The position numbers and the translations under genes are program-made. Under the pieces are notes generated by a model that was not told the DNA's origin, did no database searches, and was given only the letters and a program-made list of their open reading frames with translations. Below are positions 10,081 through 21,790 of a stretch of 64,000 nucleotides of DNA, in pieces (the first letter of the stretch is position 1; every line of letters starts with the position of its first letter). The DNA is from Prorocentrum cordatum (lineage: Eukaryota > Sar > Dinophyceae > Prorocentrales > Prorocentraceae), in contig CAUYUJ010015261.1 in the NCBI GenBank assembly GCA_963575745.1, positions 280,146 to 344,145 of the forward strand. Direction: 5' to 3'.

Positions 10081-11104
10081 CAGATCCAAGGAATCCGCGT
10101 CTGGTGGCGATGTGGGAGGTGATGTGGAGTGCAGCCCTCTCCCCTCCTGTGATCAGGACGCTGTCAGTTGGGACGTGCGTGGTGATCGCGCCGGCGACTT
10201 CTACAGGGAGAATCAGGGCCTCATTCCGAAGAGTGCTGATTGACTCGTCGAGAGGTTCAGGCGGCCGTCCCTCGATGTAGTTCGCAACCTCAGCCTCACC
10301 TGTATTGTCTTGTTGCCTCATGCTCGTAACGACGAAAGCCAGTCAGCCCATGCTTGCGACGGTGGCGCGGGGTTGGTGCCAGGGGCGTGGAATCCGTGCA
10401 GTGCCGCCGCCGCAGGGAAGCCACAGTTTCGCACCTCGTGTCATGCGTGACGCAGATCGCAGAAGAACCCACTGCATCACCATAAACTTTCGGAGCTCGG
10501 CGCAGATCTCTTGGGATCAGCGCTGGACCCCCCCGGCGCGCTCCGCGCGGAGCTCCGAGAGTGTATGGGCCTGCCGTCTTTTCTTCTTCTAGAAGACCAC
10601 CCGCAGGGGTCCAATAGAATCGTGCTTTGCCCGTCGCGGTCTGCTCAGGAGAGCTATCCAGTTGCAGAGGGTAGCTCACGCGATCTCGAAGATGTTTGAC
10701 GACATTCCGCGCAGCGAGAAACGCGAATGTTGGTGACCTAGACGATGGAGGGGTCCTGGTGGTCCCAGAGAGCTTTAGAGGCTTTAGGCGTGGCAGCCGC
10801 TGCGATGCCTCTCGCCTCCACTGAAAAACCGTAGGTGTTTGGGCATTCGGGTCGTGCGTGACGTGCCCTGGCTTCTGGGCACCGTGGGAACACTCGACGT
10901 TGTTTTGTTGCTCGGTTTCGGGCTCCCAGAATTTCCCGATTTGATCCAGGTCGAGAAATCCGTCATGAACGGGTTCAAGATTTCGGGCCGTGATTTTTGT
11001 TCACGACCTTGTGATCTGTTCGTGTCGTCGGACGTTGGGAAGCGCGAGGAGCTTTCCTTGAGTTCCGGCGGGCTTCAACCTTATTGCGGCTCACAATGAA
11101 TTGT
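10081..11104. other. Mixed-composition intergenic DNA
   Basis: No repeat and no recognisable protein on either strand. The longest frames (about 130 codons) show no known domain. Confidence 0.5.
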
Positions 11105-13175
11105 AGTTGCTGCAGTTGTTGTTGTCGAATGAGGACGATTAGACCGGCCCGGGGGGACCCCAGCAACCCCAGCAACCCCAGCAACCCCAGCAACCCTTCC
11201 GCGGCCGCGGAAGGGGTCCTGGTAGGATCCCATAGGATTCCTGAGGGATCCCTATCGGATTCCTCAGGGATCCCATAGGATTCCTTAGGGATCCCATAGG
11301 TTTCCTATACGATTCCTATAGGATTCCTTAGGGATCCCATAGGATTCCTATACGATTCCTATAGGATTCCTAAGGGATCCCATAGGCTTCCTCAGGGATC
11401 CCATAGGATTCCTCAGGGTACCTAAGGGATACCCATAGGATCCCCATAGGATTCCTAAGGGATCCCATAGGATTCCCATACGATTCCTTTAGGATCCGCA
11501 TAGGATTCCTATAGGATTCCAGTAGGATTCCTAAGGGATCCCATAGGATTCCTCAGGGACCCCATCGGATTCCCAAGGGACCCTACAGGATTCCTCAGGG
11601 ATCCCATAGGATTCCTAAGGGCTCCCATAGGATTCCTAAGGGACCCCATAGGATTCCTAAGGGATCCTGTAGGATTCCTTAGGGATTCCATAGGATTCCT
11701 AAGGGATCCCATAGGATTCCTAAGGGATCCTATAAGATTCCTATAGGATTCCTAAGGGATCCCATAGGATTCCTATAGGATTCCTAAGGGGTCCAATAGG
11801 ATCCTCTAGGGATTCCTCAGGGATCCCATAGGATCCTCTAGGGTTCTTAATGAATCCTATAGTATTCCTAAGGGATCCCATAGGATTCCTAAGGGATCCC
11901 ATAGGATTCCTAAGGGATCCCATAGGATTCCTAAGGGATCCTATAGGATTCCTAAGGGATCCCATAGGATTCCTAAGGGATCCCATAGGATTCCTAAGGG
12001 ATCCTATAGGATTCCTAAGGGATCCCATAGGATTCCTAAGGGATCCTATAGGATTCCTAAGGGATGCCATAGGATTCCTAAGGGATCCTATAGGATTCCT
12101 AAGGGATCCCATAGGATTCCTAAGGGATCCCATAGGATTCCTAAGGGATCCTATAGAATTCCTAAGGGATCCCATAGGATTCCTAAGGGATCCTATAGGA
12201 TTCCTATAGGATTCCTAAGGAATCCTATAGTATTCCTAAGGGATCTTATAGGATCCTATAGGGTCCTATAGGATCCTATAGGGTCCTATATTTTTCCTAT
12301 AGGATTTCATAGATTTCCTATAGGATCCTATAGGATTTCTATAGGATCCTATAGGATTTCCTATGGGATTTCATAGGATTTCTAGAGGATCCTATAGATC
12401 CTATAGGATCTTATAGGATCCTAGCAGAGCTCCTCATAGAGCTCATAGAGCTCCTCTATGGGATTCCTAAGGGATCCTATAGGATTCCGAAGGGATCCCA
12501 CAGGGTTCCTAAGGAATCCTATAGGATTCCTAAGGGATCCTATAGGATTCCTAAGGGATTCCATAGGATTCCTAAGGGATCCCACAGGGTTCCTAAGGAA
12601 TCCATAGGATTCCTAAGGGATCCTTTAGGATTCCTAAGGGATCCCATAGGACTATAGGATTCCTATAGGATTCCTAAGGAATCCCTATAGGATTCCTAAG
12701 GGATCCCATAGGATTCCTAAGGAATCCCATAGGATTCCTAAGGAATCCCATAGGATTCCTAAGGGATCCTATAGGATTCCTAAGGAATCCCATAGGATTC
12801 CAAAGGGATCCTATAGGATTCCTATAGGATTCCTAAGGAATCCTATAGTATTCCTAAGGGATCCTATAGGATTTCCTATAGGATCCTATAGGATTTCTCG
12901 AGGATCCTATAGGATTCCTCAAGAGCTCGCTGCACCGGTGCGCACACGCGTCGTGCTGTCAGAATCCGCATGGAGGACGTAGCGTTGAGAGCTTGGTCTG
13001 TGGAGGTAAGCTTTCGGGGTTGCTGGGGGTTGCTGGGGTTGCTGGGGTTGCTGGGGTCCCGCGGTTGCCCCCGGGCCGGTCAAGTCGGCCTTGTCCCTAG
13101 GGGAGGAGGCGCTGTGGAGCTCCCCACTGGACGGGCCGGTCAACTGCGCCTCGTTCTTGTTGTCGCTGCCCGAGT
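11105..13175. mobile_element. Foldback structure: inverted flanks around a BamHI-site satellite
   Basis: Left flank 11140-11200 reads GACCGGCCCGGGG then four ACCCCAGCA repeats. Right flank 13019-13082 reads the same on the minus strand: GACCGGCCCGGGGGC, then GGGACCCCAGCAACC repeats. A second GACCGGCCCG plus an AACAAGAACGAGG-like block at 13134-13170 (minus strand) resembles 11107-11150. The flanks enclose the satellite at 11215-12915. It reads as a large foldback unit; no transposase seen. Confidence 0.7.
11215..12915. repeat. 21-bp satellite, unit ATAGGATTCCTAAGGGATCCC
   Basis: About 80 units in 1.7 kb. The middle (11870-12200) is nearly perfect; the edges are degenerate (14-bp TATAGGATCC variants near 12250-12420). 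Each unit contains GGATCC and partly palindromic halves. A 21-bp period is seven codons, so frames stay open on both strands (repeating FLRDPIG or MGSLRNP). I treat these as artefacts. A small degenerate trace lies near 17700-17735. Confidence 0.95.
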
Positions 13176-13199
13176 GGAGAGGCTCCATTGGCCCAGCTA

Positions 13200-14100
13200 G
13201 AGGAAGCATGGGCCACGACATAGTAATTTGTTGTGGCCTCTAATGCTTTGTCCTGCAAGGCTATCGTGGACGCTTGTTACTACCTGGGAGCTGTTATCTT
13301 CTGAGCACTTGTGATTGTATTTGCGGCATGGGCTACTATAATCAGCAATTTGTTATCATTAGCTGTTCAGCCAATAGCGACTTTGCCTTGGTGGAACATG
13401 TACAGCCTGTGGCAGTTTCAAAAAGAGTAGATTCCCACTTGTCAGTTTGCGGGTCTTCTACCCTTTGTCTGTGACATTCGTGCGTGTTGGGCGTGTCGAA
13501 CGTCAGGTAAGGTGGCAGAATGTTGCTACGCATCGTATGTGTCTGGAGTCATCGCAGCACAGTCATGGATCTACTGGGCATTCTTACATGTCTGTATCAG
13601 AATGTCCCGTATCTGTTTGTCAACACACCGCATGCGCATGGAGCCTGTACAATTGTGGGCAGCCTCTCGCTATCATAACGCGAAGTGTGCGTGACGTTGG
13701 CGTAAGGGCGCCGATCATTGCACTTTCATTATGCCCGAGTGGTACACCCATGCGATCGATGTATATACACATATATATATAGATGTATATGTATATGTAC
13801 ATCCCTCTATATATACAGATTTATATTTAGATATTGATGTACATCGGTTGTGTGAGCGTACACGCATAACTATATGTTATGTCATGTCGCAGTACATGCA
13901 TGTGCGTACATAATTATGTATGGTTCATGTATGCGTATTCCTCTCTCGGTTGCCCATTCGTGCTCGACCATTGCCAGAAAGCTTTGCATTTGCGTTGCAG
14001 CACGGTGCGCCCAGTAGGAATGTATGCATTGACGTTCTCGTGCCCTGTTAGTTTTCTCTACGCTCCTTGAAGGAGGTAGGATCGTTTTTCGGCAGACATT
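13200..14100. other. Moderate-GC intergenic region with TATA-rich patch
   Basis: Composition is closer to 50% GC than the neighbours. (TA)n-like patch at 13765-13830. Frames of 60-111 codons, none recognised. It could hold exons of a spliced gene, but I see no supporting domain. Confidence 0.4.
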
Positions 14101-15256
14101 GGCTATGGCGCGATCCGCATTGTCACGAGGAGCTTGACCTCAGTTGTAAAGGGATTAGGGAACGTTCTTGCGGACTCAGGTGCCGCGTTATGATGAGCGG
14201 CATCCATCATGGAATATCGTCGCTACATGCTCAGATTCCGTGATTCTTGCGTTTCTCTGTTTGTTTTAGGAGTCCCAGTTGGTGTGAGCATGATCCCGTT
14301 CTGCTCTCTCGGGCCGCCGGGACTCCTGTGGCGTATCGGGCGTCGCTCCGTGGGGTCTCTCGAAGCGGCTCGGTATGGCAGGTTCGCGTCGTGTCGACCG
14401 GCGGCGACCTCAGCGCGTGCGTTTAAGGTTGAACGCCGCCCGTGGCCCAGAATCGGCCCGTCGTTGACCGATCCGGCGTTAGTGAAACGGCCGATCGTTC
14501 AAGTTTGAAACGATCCCCGCGGTGTCAGGAACCAACGCCGGGGTCGACACGACGCGATTCTGCCGCAGAAAGGATTGCGGTGCGTCGTGGCGGGACCCAG
14601 GGCCGTTTTGAAGCCCCCCTGCGGCGGCCCACGGCAGTCGGCGGAGCCCCTCGGGTCGCCACGCGGCCGTCTTCGTGGCCTCGGGGGGCTTTTTGCGGGG
14701 TGGTCCTTCGGCATGCCGCCTCCTACCTTGAGCAGTCCAGGGCATCGCAGCGTGCCAAGGCCACCGCATCGCAGCACCGAGGGGATGTCAAAGTGTTTCA
14801 CCCAGGGCCCGGTGGCAGAGCGCCCTGGAGACTCGGCGAGGGCTTCTGGCCATCGATGAGCAGACGTCGGAGAAGAAGCAGAGACCACCGCCATCTGGAG
14901 CCCATCGGGGGGAGACGGCCGCGGTCCCTGGACGGTGGCACGCCCTAGCGTCACCCAGTACCAGACGACGCTCGGGTGTGCAGCTGTCCAGGAGCGGGTC
15001 TTTCCGGAGGGGTCCTCCGTGACCGCGGTATGTGTTTCTCCTCGGAGACTTGGGCAGATCCAGGGGCCTCTTGGTGTCCTGCCAGCCTCCTTGGACGGGC
15101 GCGGGGGAATGCTGCAGATCCCGCCGCTTCTCAGGGTGGTCTTGGGTTGCCCCGGGCCCATCTCCGGGCTGCAGGGATCGCAGTGGTGGCGAGACGAGCC
15201 CTGACCCCAAAATGGCACCCCCAGCCCCCGACGGCGGCACCCGCTGGCAGATCCCT
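14101..15256. other. GC-rich intergenic region
   Basis: No recognisable gene. A stretch near 14425-14520 resembles 25000-25070 (GTTGANCGCCGC then GTGGCCCAG then GCGATC/CGATCGTTCA), a possible old dispersed repeat. Confidence 0.4.
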
Positions 15257-15378
15257 GGCGTGTGTGTGTGTGTGTGTGTAAGTGTGTGTAAGTGTGTGTG
15301 TAAGTGTGTGTAAGTGTGTGTAAGTGTGTGTAAGTGTGTGTGTGTGTGTGTAAGTGTGTGTGTGTGTAAGTGTGTGTA

Positions 15379-15442
<64 letters not shown>

Positions 15443-15466
15443 TGTGTGTGTGTGTGTGTGTGCGTG

Positions 15467-15511
<45 letters not shown>
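15257..15511. repeat. (GT)n / (TAAGTG)n / (GCGT)n microsatellite
   Basis: TGTGTGTAAG units to about 15380, CGTG tetramers at 15380-15442, then pure GT to 15511. Cys/Val and His/Thr frames are artefacts. Confidence 0.97.
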
Positions 15512-15513
<2 letters not shown>

Positions 15514-15890
15514 GCACTGGGGTTGGGATGTTTGGGAACGAACGGCGAGCGCTCGAGCGCGAGCCTCGATGACCTTCGAGGCTGGCGCTCAAGCGTGGGC
15601 CGGTACCCAAAAATCCCGCTCCCAGCCACGGCACCAGACCGTTGAGCTTCTTTCGGCCCCGTGGTGGTTGAGTGCGGGGGTCTGTTGCTGGATGAGAGAG
15701 GGGCGCTCCTTTGGAACTGACAGATCTGCGACCACTTGCGAACCCCACCCCTACGGTTTCAATCGACGCTGGGGTATCGGACACCCCCGCTGGGGTTCAC
15801 CTTGCTTCAGGCATCCTTCAAATTCTGTACCCCAGCCGGCTTTTCTGAAATCTGGCCTGCAGGGGTGGGGCTCATATGTCAATGCCTAAA

Positions 15891-16084
15891 TCAGGCGATC
15901 GCCCACATGGATCAAGGGGGCGTGGATTAGCGGCGGGTCCCGTTTCCATGGGGAATCGCGGATTTCCGCCGCCGAGCGAGGCGGCACCGGCCGCATTTTG
16001 GGGAGCGCACCTCCCCCGATCCATGGATTTGGCGACCGCGCGCCAAATTCATGGATCGCTGATCTATGTTTGAGCGCCCCCGAC
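15891..16084. mobile_element. Dispersed element family F, copy 1
   Basis: Matches 46526-46718 across about 195 bp. Contains TCAGGCGATCGC, GGATTTCCGCCGCCGA, GAGGCGGCACCGGCCGCATT and a near-perfect hairpin CCATGGATTTGGCG/CGCCAAATTCATGG at 16021-16054. The AAGGGGGCG start and GCGCCCCCGA end are inverted. Non-coding. Confidence 0.75.
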
Positions 16085-16414
16085 TGACGAGTAACCCTAC
16101 CAGCCGGCTACCATGCGCAACGCTATACCTTGCTCCCCCTTGCGAGGGCACGGCGGCGGATAGACAGCGTTGCCATAGCCAGTGCTGTCCTCCAGGCAGC
16201 GGGGCACCGCGAGTGGTGACTCCTGCTGGGCCTGTGCTGTGTCACGTGGGCTTTCAGGGCCCAGAGCCCCGCGGCTTGGGCCACGCGATGGACGCGGGTG
16301 GCGGCGGTGGCGTCCGTACCCTCGTCCCTCGGCTGGTCCTCCGCGCCGCGTAACAAGGTGCAGCGTGATGCACGGGACTGCGAGGAAAGAATGTGGGAGG
16401 CGTGAGGAGGAGGA

Positions 16415-17243
16415 AGAAGAAGAAGAAGAAGAAAACGACGAAGACGAAGAAGAAGACTAAGAAGAAGACGAATAATAATAAGAGGAATAAGAGGAGGAGG
16501 AAGAGGAGGAGGAGGAGGAGGAGGAGGAGGAGGAAGAGGAGGCTCTTTAGCCCGTGAAGGGGGTCGCGGTCGTGGTTGCTGGCACGCCGCGGCCCTCACG
16601 ACCGAAGCTCCCACCTGCCTGTGGGTGTGGTGTGGGGGGGCAACGCACGCCTGCTCGTGCCCGTAAGCTGGGGCCGAGCCGGGCCACCCGCTGGCCACAA
16701 CCTGGCCGAAACATTGGGGCGGGGGCCACCTTTCGCGAGGCCTCCTCGAGGAGGGAGGAGGGAGGAGGGAGGGAGGGAGGAGGAGGGAGGAGGAGTAGGA
16801 GTAGGAGTCAAGCTAGCCAGCTCGAGCGAGAAGAGGGAGGAAGAAGAAGAAAACGACGAAGACGAAGAAGAAGACTAAGAAGAAGACGAATAATAATAAG
16901 AGGAATAAGAGGAGGAGGAAGAGGAGGAGGAGGAGGAGGAGGAGGAGGAGGAAGAGGAGGCTCTTTAGCCCGTGAAGGGGGTCGCGGTCGTGGTTGCTGG
17001 CACGCCGCGGCCCTCACGACCGAAGCTCCCACCTGCCTGTGGGTGTGGTGTGGGGGGGCAACGCACGCCTGCTCGTGCCCGTAAGCTGGGGCCGAGCCGG
17101 GCCACCCGCTGGCCACAACCTGGCCGAAACATTGGGGCGGGGGCCACCTTTCGCGAGGCCTCCTCGAGGAGGGAGGAGGAGGAGGGAGGAGGAGGAGGAG
17201 GGAGAGGAGTAGGATAGGAGTCAAGCTAGCCAGCTCGAGCGAG
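16415..17243. repeat. 418-bp tandem duplication
   Basis: Copy one about 16415-16832, copy two about 16833-17243. The GGGGTCGCGGTCGTGGTTGC block recurs 418 bp apart, and both end in GTCAAGCTAGCCAGCTCGAG. Each unit begins with (GAA)n and (GGA)n tracts. The copies are almost identical, so the duplication is recent. A 100-codon frame in each copy looks fortuitous. Confidence 0.93.
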
Positions 17244-17499
17244 TCAAGCATGGCATGCCCAGTCCCACCCGCCCTCCCACAACATAAGAAGCAAAGCTGG
17301 CACAACTGGGGGCCGAAGTCACACCGGCCAGCCGGTTTGGTACAGCTGATGCGGCCGCGATGGCGGTTGCCGACGGGAACTGGCGAGCGCGTGTTGAATG
17401 CCGCGCACGCATTGCCAGACGAGTCGAGAATGGCCCCGTACACCGCAGGAAGCCAGAGGTGGCCGGAGGAAGCCCGACGGTCTGACAGGACACCCCAAA

Positions 17500-17625
17500 G
17501 CATTTTTGTGAAAAAGCATTGGGTTTTTGATGTTTTTATGTTGAAATGCTTGCAAACACACGGTGTTCGGTAGGATTCTGACATGAACGCGCGAGTGTGC
17601 TCTTTGTGGTATTTTTTGCACAGGA
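17500..17625 (+). repeat. ~118-bp direct repeat, left copy
   Basis: Nearly identical to 17765-17883: TTTTTGTGAAAAGCATTGGG through ACACGGTGTTCGGTAGGATT to CTCTTTGTGGTATTTTTTGC. AT-rich and unlike its neighbours. Confidence 0.9.
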
Positions 17626-17764
17626 TTCGCGGCCTGGGTGCATGACAGAGCATCGCGAGTGCACCGCGCGATGACGTGAAATCGCTGGATTTGACAGAAT
17701 TCATAAGATTCCTATGGTTTTCCTATGATTTCAGCAAGAGAGCCCGGGCGGGAAATTTGTACAA

Positions 17765-17885
17765 TTTTTGTGAAAAGCATTGGGTTTTTGATGTTTTTAT
17801 GTTGAAATGCTTGCAAACACACGGTGTTCGGTAGGATTCTGACATGAACGCGCGCGTGTGCTCTTTGTGGTGTTTTTTGCAATGG
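17765..17885 (+). repeat. ~118-bp direct repeat, right copy
   Basis: Second copy of 17500-17625, about 262 bp downstream. Very few differences. Confidence 0.9.
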
Positions 17886-18099
17886 ATTATCGCCGTGGAC
17901 GACATGACGTCCATGTCGAGAGGAAAAAATAAGAAAAATGTTGATTTTGTATTGTTTTTTACAGGTTAGGATGGGACCACCCGGATGCGCCCGCTATCTG
18001 CCGGCCTGAGGGGGGAGTAGGAGTATATTCTAATAAGGAATAAGGATAGGAGGAGGGAGGGACGGAGGAGCAGGGCCGTTTTTTTCACCGCTTCCGAAA

Positions 18100-18275
18100 A
18101 AAATGCCCCTTGAAAATGGAAGCGGCAAAGAAACGGCGACCGGAAACGGCAACAAAAACGGCTCCAGGATTGGAGCCGGAGCCGGAACCGGTCAAAAAGC
18201 GGCGACCAGTAAAAAAACGGCGCCGGAACCGGCAAAAAACGGCAAAACGGAACCGGTAAAAAAACGGCCCTGTCG
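18100..18275. repeat. Degenerate AAACGGC repeat
   Basis: Irregular AAACGGC / GGAACCGG units with a small palindrome GGCTCCAGGATTGGAGCC near 18161. It gives a low-complexity Gly/Asn/Lys frame that is not called. Confidence 0.7.
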
Positions 18276-18340
18276 TTTCCAGGACCCTTTAAGCCGCTGG
18301 CCACAACCTGGCCGAAACATTGGGGGGCTGGTAGTTTGGT

Positions 18341-18556
18341 CGTCGTTTTCTTATTCGTTGTTTTGCCGATCGGCGCGGGCCCTCACACCCTTCCCCTCAC
18401 CCCATGGATTAGATCTCGGCTGGTTTGGGCGCCTGTTTCAGGCAAGTGGGGTCTCCCCCACAGGAGGCACTGCTGCAAACAGTGACATTCAGCAGAGGTC
18501 CGTAGCCAGAAGCCCCCCCTCCCGCCAATGTCGAAACGCCTAAAAAGAAAACGTTC
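18341..18556. repeat. Dispersed repeat family H, copy 2
   Basis: Diverged copy of 2784-3012. It is preceded at 18294-18325 by CCGCTGGCCACAACCTGGCC, which also occurs in both units of the 418-bp duplication (about 16688 and 17106). Confidence 0.65.
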
Positions 18557-19116
18557 ACGTAGTTTGCCTTTCTCATCAGGACTTCTTTGCCGCCGTCTGT
18601 GGAGGGGGCGGGAGTGAAGGCGGATGTTGAGGAGGAGGCCGAGGGTTGACAGGATCAGGGATACGGCAAGGGTGAGTTGGAGGAGACCCGTTGCGGGTCG
18701 TCCCGGGGCTATGAGAAATTGTTCGCCACCGGAAAAAAGAGTCCTGTGGCTTAGGACGAGGTCTCTGCCCCCTCCCGCCAGCACCCCCACTCCTTCTCCC
18801 CTTCCTCCTCCTCCTCCTCCTCCTCCTCCTCCTCCTCCTCGTCCTCCTTCTCTTCTTCCTCCTGCTCCTCCTCATCCTCCTCCTCACCGTTCTCATCTCC
18901 CCATATCTGCTTTGAGCAGAGGTGGCTGCCACAAGGTATGCTGATTGCATATACCGTGCGCCAGCACCAGGTGCCAAAAACGGTCGTCGCAACAGGCTCG
19001 GGGACAAGAAGGTGACCCTCCCAATCTTCACGACCACCGCCTTCAAGGATGAGAGAGCTTATGCAGCCCCCCCGACTATCAGGGATGTGTCCACCCCCAG
19101 GGGCATCAGTAATACT
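18557..19116. other. Intergenic DNA with a (TCC)n tract at 18795-18900
   Basis: No recognised gene; frames on both strands are low-complexity. Confidence 0.5.
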
Positions 19117-19245
19117 TGGCATCGCTCGGACGTGTGCATTTTTCCTTCGGCGAGGACCATCGAGGAGCATCCTTGATCATTTGGCGGAAAAAACCACGCA
19201 CGAAACCGAAAAAAGCACAGGGACTGGACGTCCGAGCGATGACCA
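19117..19245. mobile_element. MITE-like element family A, copy 2
   Basis: About 129 bp. Starts TGGCATCGCTCGGACGTGTG and ends GGACGTCCGAGCGATGACCA; the ends are inverted repeats of about 16 bp. Interior is near-identical to copies 3 and 4. Too short to code. Confidence 0.88.
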
Positions 19246-19485
19246 GAATACACTACAATCCCCCCCCCCCCCTCTCTTCCTCCTCCCTTGCCCCCACCAC
19301 CACGCCAGAAGCCAGAGGCGGCAGCGAGAGGTGGACCGCGGCAGTCCGCGGGAGGCTCCGCGGCGCGGCTGCCTGCGGAGGATCGGCACAGGGGGCTCGT
19401 GCCCTCGCCGGAGGCGGCAGGCGACCGGCGCGTGTCGACGGGCGCGGAGGGGGGGGGGCGGGGGGCAGGGCCTTCTTGCAGAGCC

Positions 19486-19612
19486 TGGCATCGCTCGGAC
19501 GTGTGCATTTTTTTCGGCGAGGACCATCGAGGAACATCCTTGACCATTTGGCGAAACAAACCACGCACGAAACCGAAGAAAGCACAGGGAATGGACGTCC
19601 GAGCGATGGCCA
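19486..19612. mobile_element. MITE-like element family A, copy 3
   Basis: About 127 bp with ends TGGCATCGCTCGGACGTGTG and GGACGTCCGAGCGATGGCCA. It lies only 240 bp from copy 2 in the same orientation. No convincing target duplication seen. Confidence 0.88.
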
Positions 19613-19737
19613 GAGAGAGGCCCCTGCCGTCCGAGGGGGCGCAGGGAGTTTTCGAGGCCAGGGGCTCCCAGACGGCCCCCGGGGGCCCCTCCGAAGGCCT
19701 GGGCCGTTCCCTCGGGGGAAGGGGTCGGGAGCGTTGG

Positions 19738-19975
19738 GGCGGGGGTCAGTGCAAGCGGGGGTCAGCCCGAGCGCCCGATCTTGCAGGCATCCTGCAGGGC
19801 CAGGGTCGCAGTGACCCGAGCCTGGGCGCAGGATCCTGCAGGGTCTCGCAGGATCCTTCGCGCTGACCCGGGCCTGGGTGCAGGGCCTCGCAGGAGCTTG
19901 CAGGATTCTGCAAGGCCTCACTGACCCGGGTCTGGATTGGCCTGGGTCAGAAGCTCCCCGAAGGGGCCCGTCCCT
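19738..19975. repeat. Dispersed repeat family I, copy 2
   Basis: Partner of 8866-9110. Contains several GCAGGATCCTGCAG palindromes and ends with the GACCCGGGTCTGGATTGG block. Confidence 0.6.
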
Positions 19976-20159
19976 GCTGTGAGGGCCCGACACCTTTCTA
20001 AAAAACGCCGCTCAAGCGGTCTGCCCATGTTGTGCCCGCCGCCATGCAAGGATCGCTCACCGTGTGGCATGGGCTCCTTTCCACGGCTATATCCGCCGTT
20101 GCTGCGCCTTCCCTCGCACCCCATACGATTCCCTTTTTTCACGATCCCGTCTCAGCCTC

Positions 20160-21450
20160 CTTGCCCATCCTCCTCCTTTCTTCCTGCTCACTATTCGTTT
20201 TCTTCGTCATTCTCCTCGACCATCCTCCTCGTCAGCATCCTCCCCCCCTCCTCTTCCGCCTCCTCCTTCTCCTCCTTCTCCTTCTCCTCCTCCTCCTCCT
20301 CCTCCTCCTCCTCCTCCTCCTCCTCCTCCTCCTCCTTCTCATCATCACCATCATCATCAGCAGCAGCAACATCATCATCAGCATCCTTATGTTTTTCATC
20401 ATCCTCCTCCTCGTATTATCAATCCTCCATCCATCATCGCCCTTCTTGTGGTCCGTCTCGTCGTCCCCCCTCCTCTCCTATCCTCTGCTCCGCTTACCTC
20501 CCCACTCCTCACCTGCCTCCCCTCCTCCTCCTCCTCCTCCTCCTCCTCTCCTCCTCCTCCTCCACCACCTCTCCTCCCTCCTCCTCCTCCTCCTCCTCCT
20601 CCTCCTCCTCGTACTCCTCCTCCGCCTCCTTCTCGGCGCCCTCATCTCGCAGAGGAGACGCAGAGAGGCGACGCTCGGGCATGCCACCGCCCAGGGGTCC
20701 CCCCCCCCCGATGGGGTCGTTTCCCTCATCCCCTCATATCCCCCCCTCATCCTCGTCCACCCCAGCGACACGATCGCGCCTTTTCTCCATCTCCACAACC
20801 TCCCCCTCCTGCTCCTCCTCCTCGTCCTCCTCCTCCTCCTCCTCCTCCTCCTCCTCCTCGAGTCCTTTCCCTCTCCCCTCCCATTCCTCCTCCTCCTCCT
20901 CCTCCCATTCCTCCTCCTCCTCCTCCTCCTCCTCCCCTTCCTCCTCCTCCTCCTCCTCCTCCTCCCATCCTCCTCCCATTCCTCCTCCCCTCTCCTCCTC
21001 CTCCTCCTCCTCCTCCTCCTCCTCCTCCTCCTCCTCCCATCCCTCCTCCTCATCCTTCACCTCCTCCGCCACCCCGTCCCAGCCCCCACCGCGCAACTTC
21101 ACGCCCAGATCCGACCCCGTCCCAGACAGCCCCCCGCCGACACTCTGGCCCTCGGGCGCGTCGTGTTTGGCCGCCTTTCACTCGTACTGCCCGAGCATCG
21201 CCTGCGAGTTTCCCGGCGCGCCCCGTCGCTCTGCGGCATCTCCTCGGTGGAAGGGCGCGCCCGGCGTGTCCTCTGACCGTCTCCTCCGTGCTCGCCTCCC
21301 TTGGCGAGGGCGGTCGCCATCTCCCTCCCATCCTCCTCCTCCTCCTCCTCCTCCTCCTCCTCCTCCTCTCCTCCTCCTCCTCTTCCTCCTCCTCCTCCTC
21401 CGCCTCCTCCTCCTCCTCCTCCTCCTCCTCCTCCTCCTCCTCCTCCCCTC
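20160..21450. repeat. Polypyrimidine (TCC)n domain
   Basis: About 1.3 kb strongly biased to C and T on the + strand, broken by short GC-rich pieces (20630-20770, 21060-21310). All three + frames stay open for hundreds of codons as poly-Ser, poly-Leu and poly-Pro, which shows composition rather than coding. Confidence 0.93.
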
Positions 21451-21790
21451 ACGGCGTCGGAATCCCGCGGGGCTCAGCATCGGGGAGCGGGTCCCGTGGG
21501 AAGCGGGTCCTGGACCCCCGGGGCCTTCCCCCACGACCAGTGCTTGATCCTGGGCGGCTTTCTGACAGTCCCAGGGCCCGTGGAGGGCCTCGGGACGCCG
21601 CAGGCCTCGCTCCCGAGGCCCGCCGCCCCCGACCCCCCTCTGGTTTTGCGCGGCGCTCGCGGGGCGCCCGGCGCCGCCCCCCCCCCCGCCCCTGTGGGGG
21701 CCGCCCGGGGGCTGGCGGCCCGCCGCCCACGGTCCCCGCCCGCCGCCGCGCGCGCGGCGGGGGGCGCAGAGGAACGAGCGGTGGCCCTGG
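21451..21790. other. GC-rich linker between pyrimidine and purine tracts
   Basis: Mixed GC-rich sequence with open frames on both strands; nothing recognised. Confidence 0.5.

Noticed and set aside
11850-12209. 119-codon and 144-codon frames repeating FLRDPIG or MGSLRNP
   Set aside because: Direct consequence of a 21-bp satellite whose length is a multiple of three.
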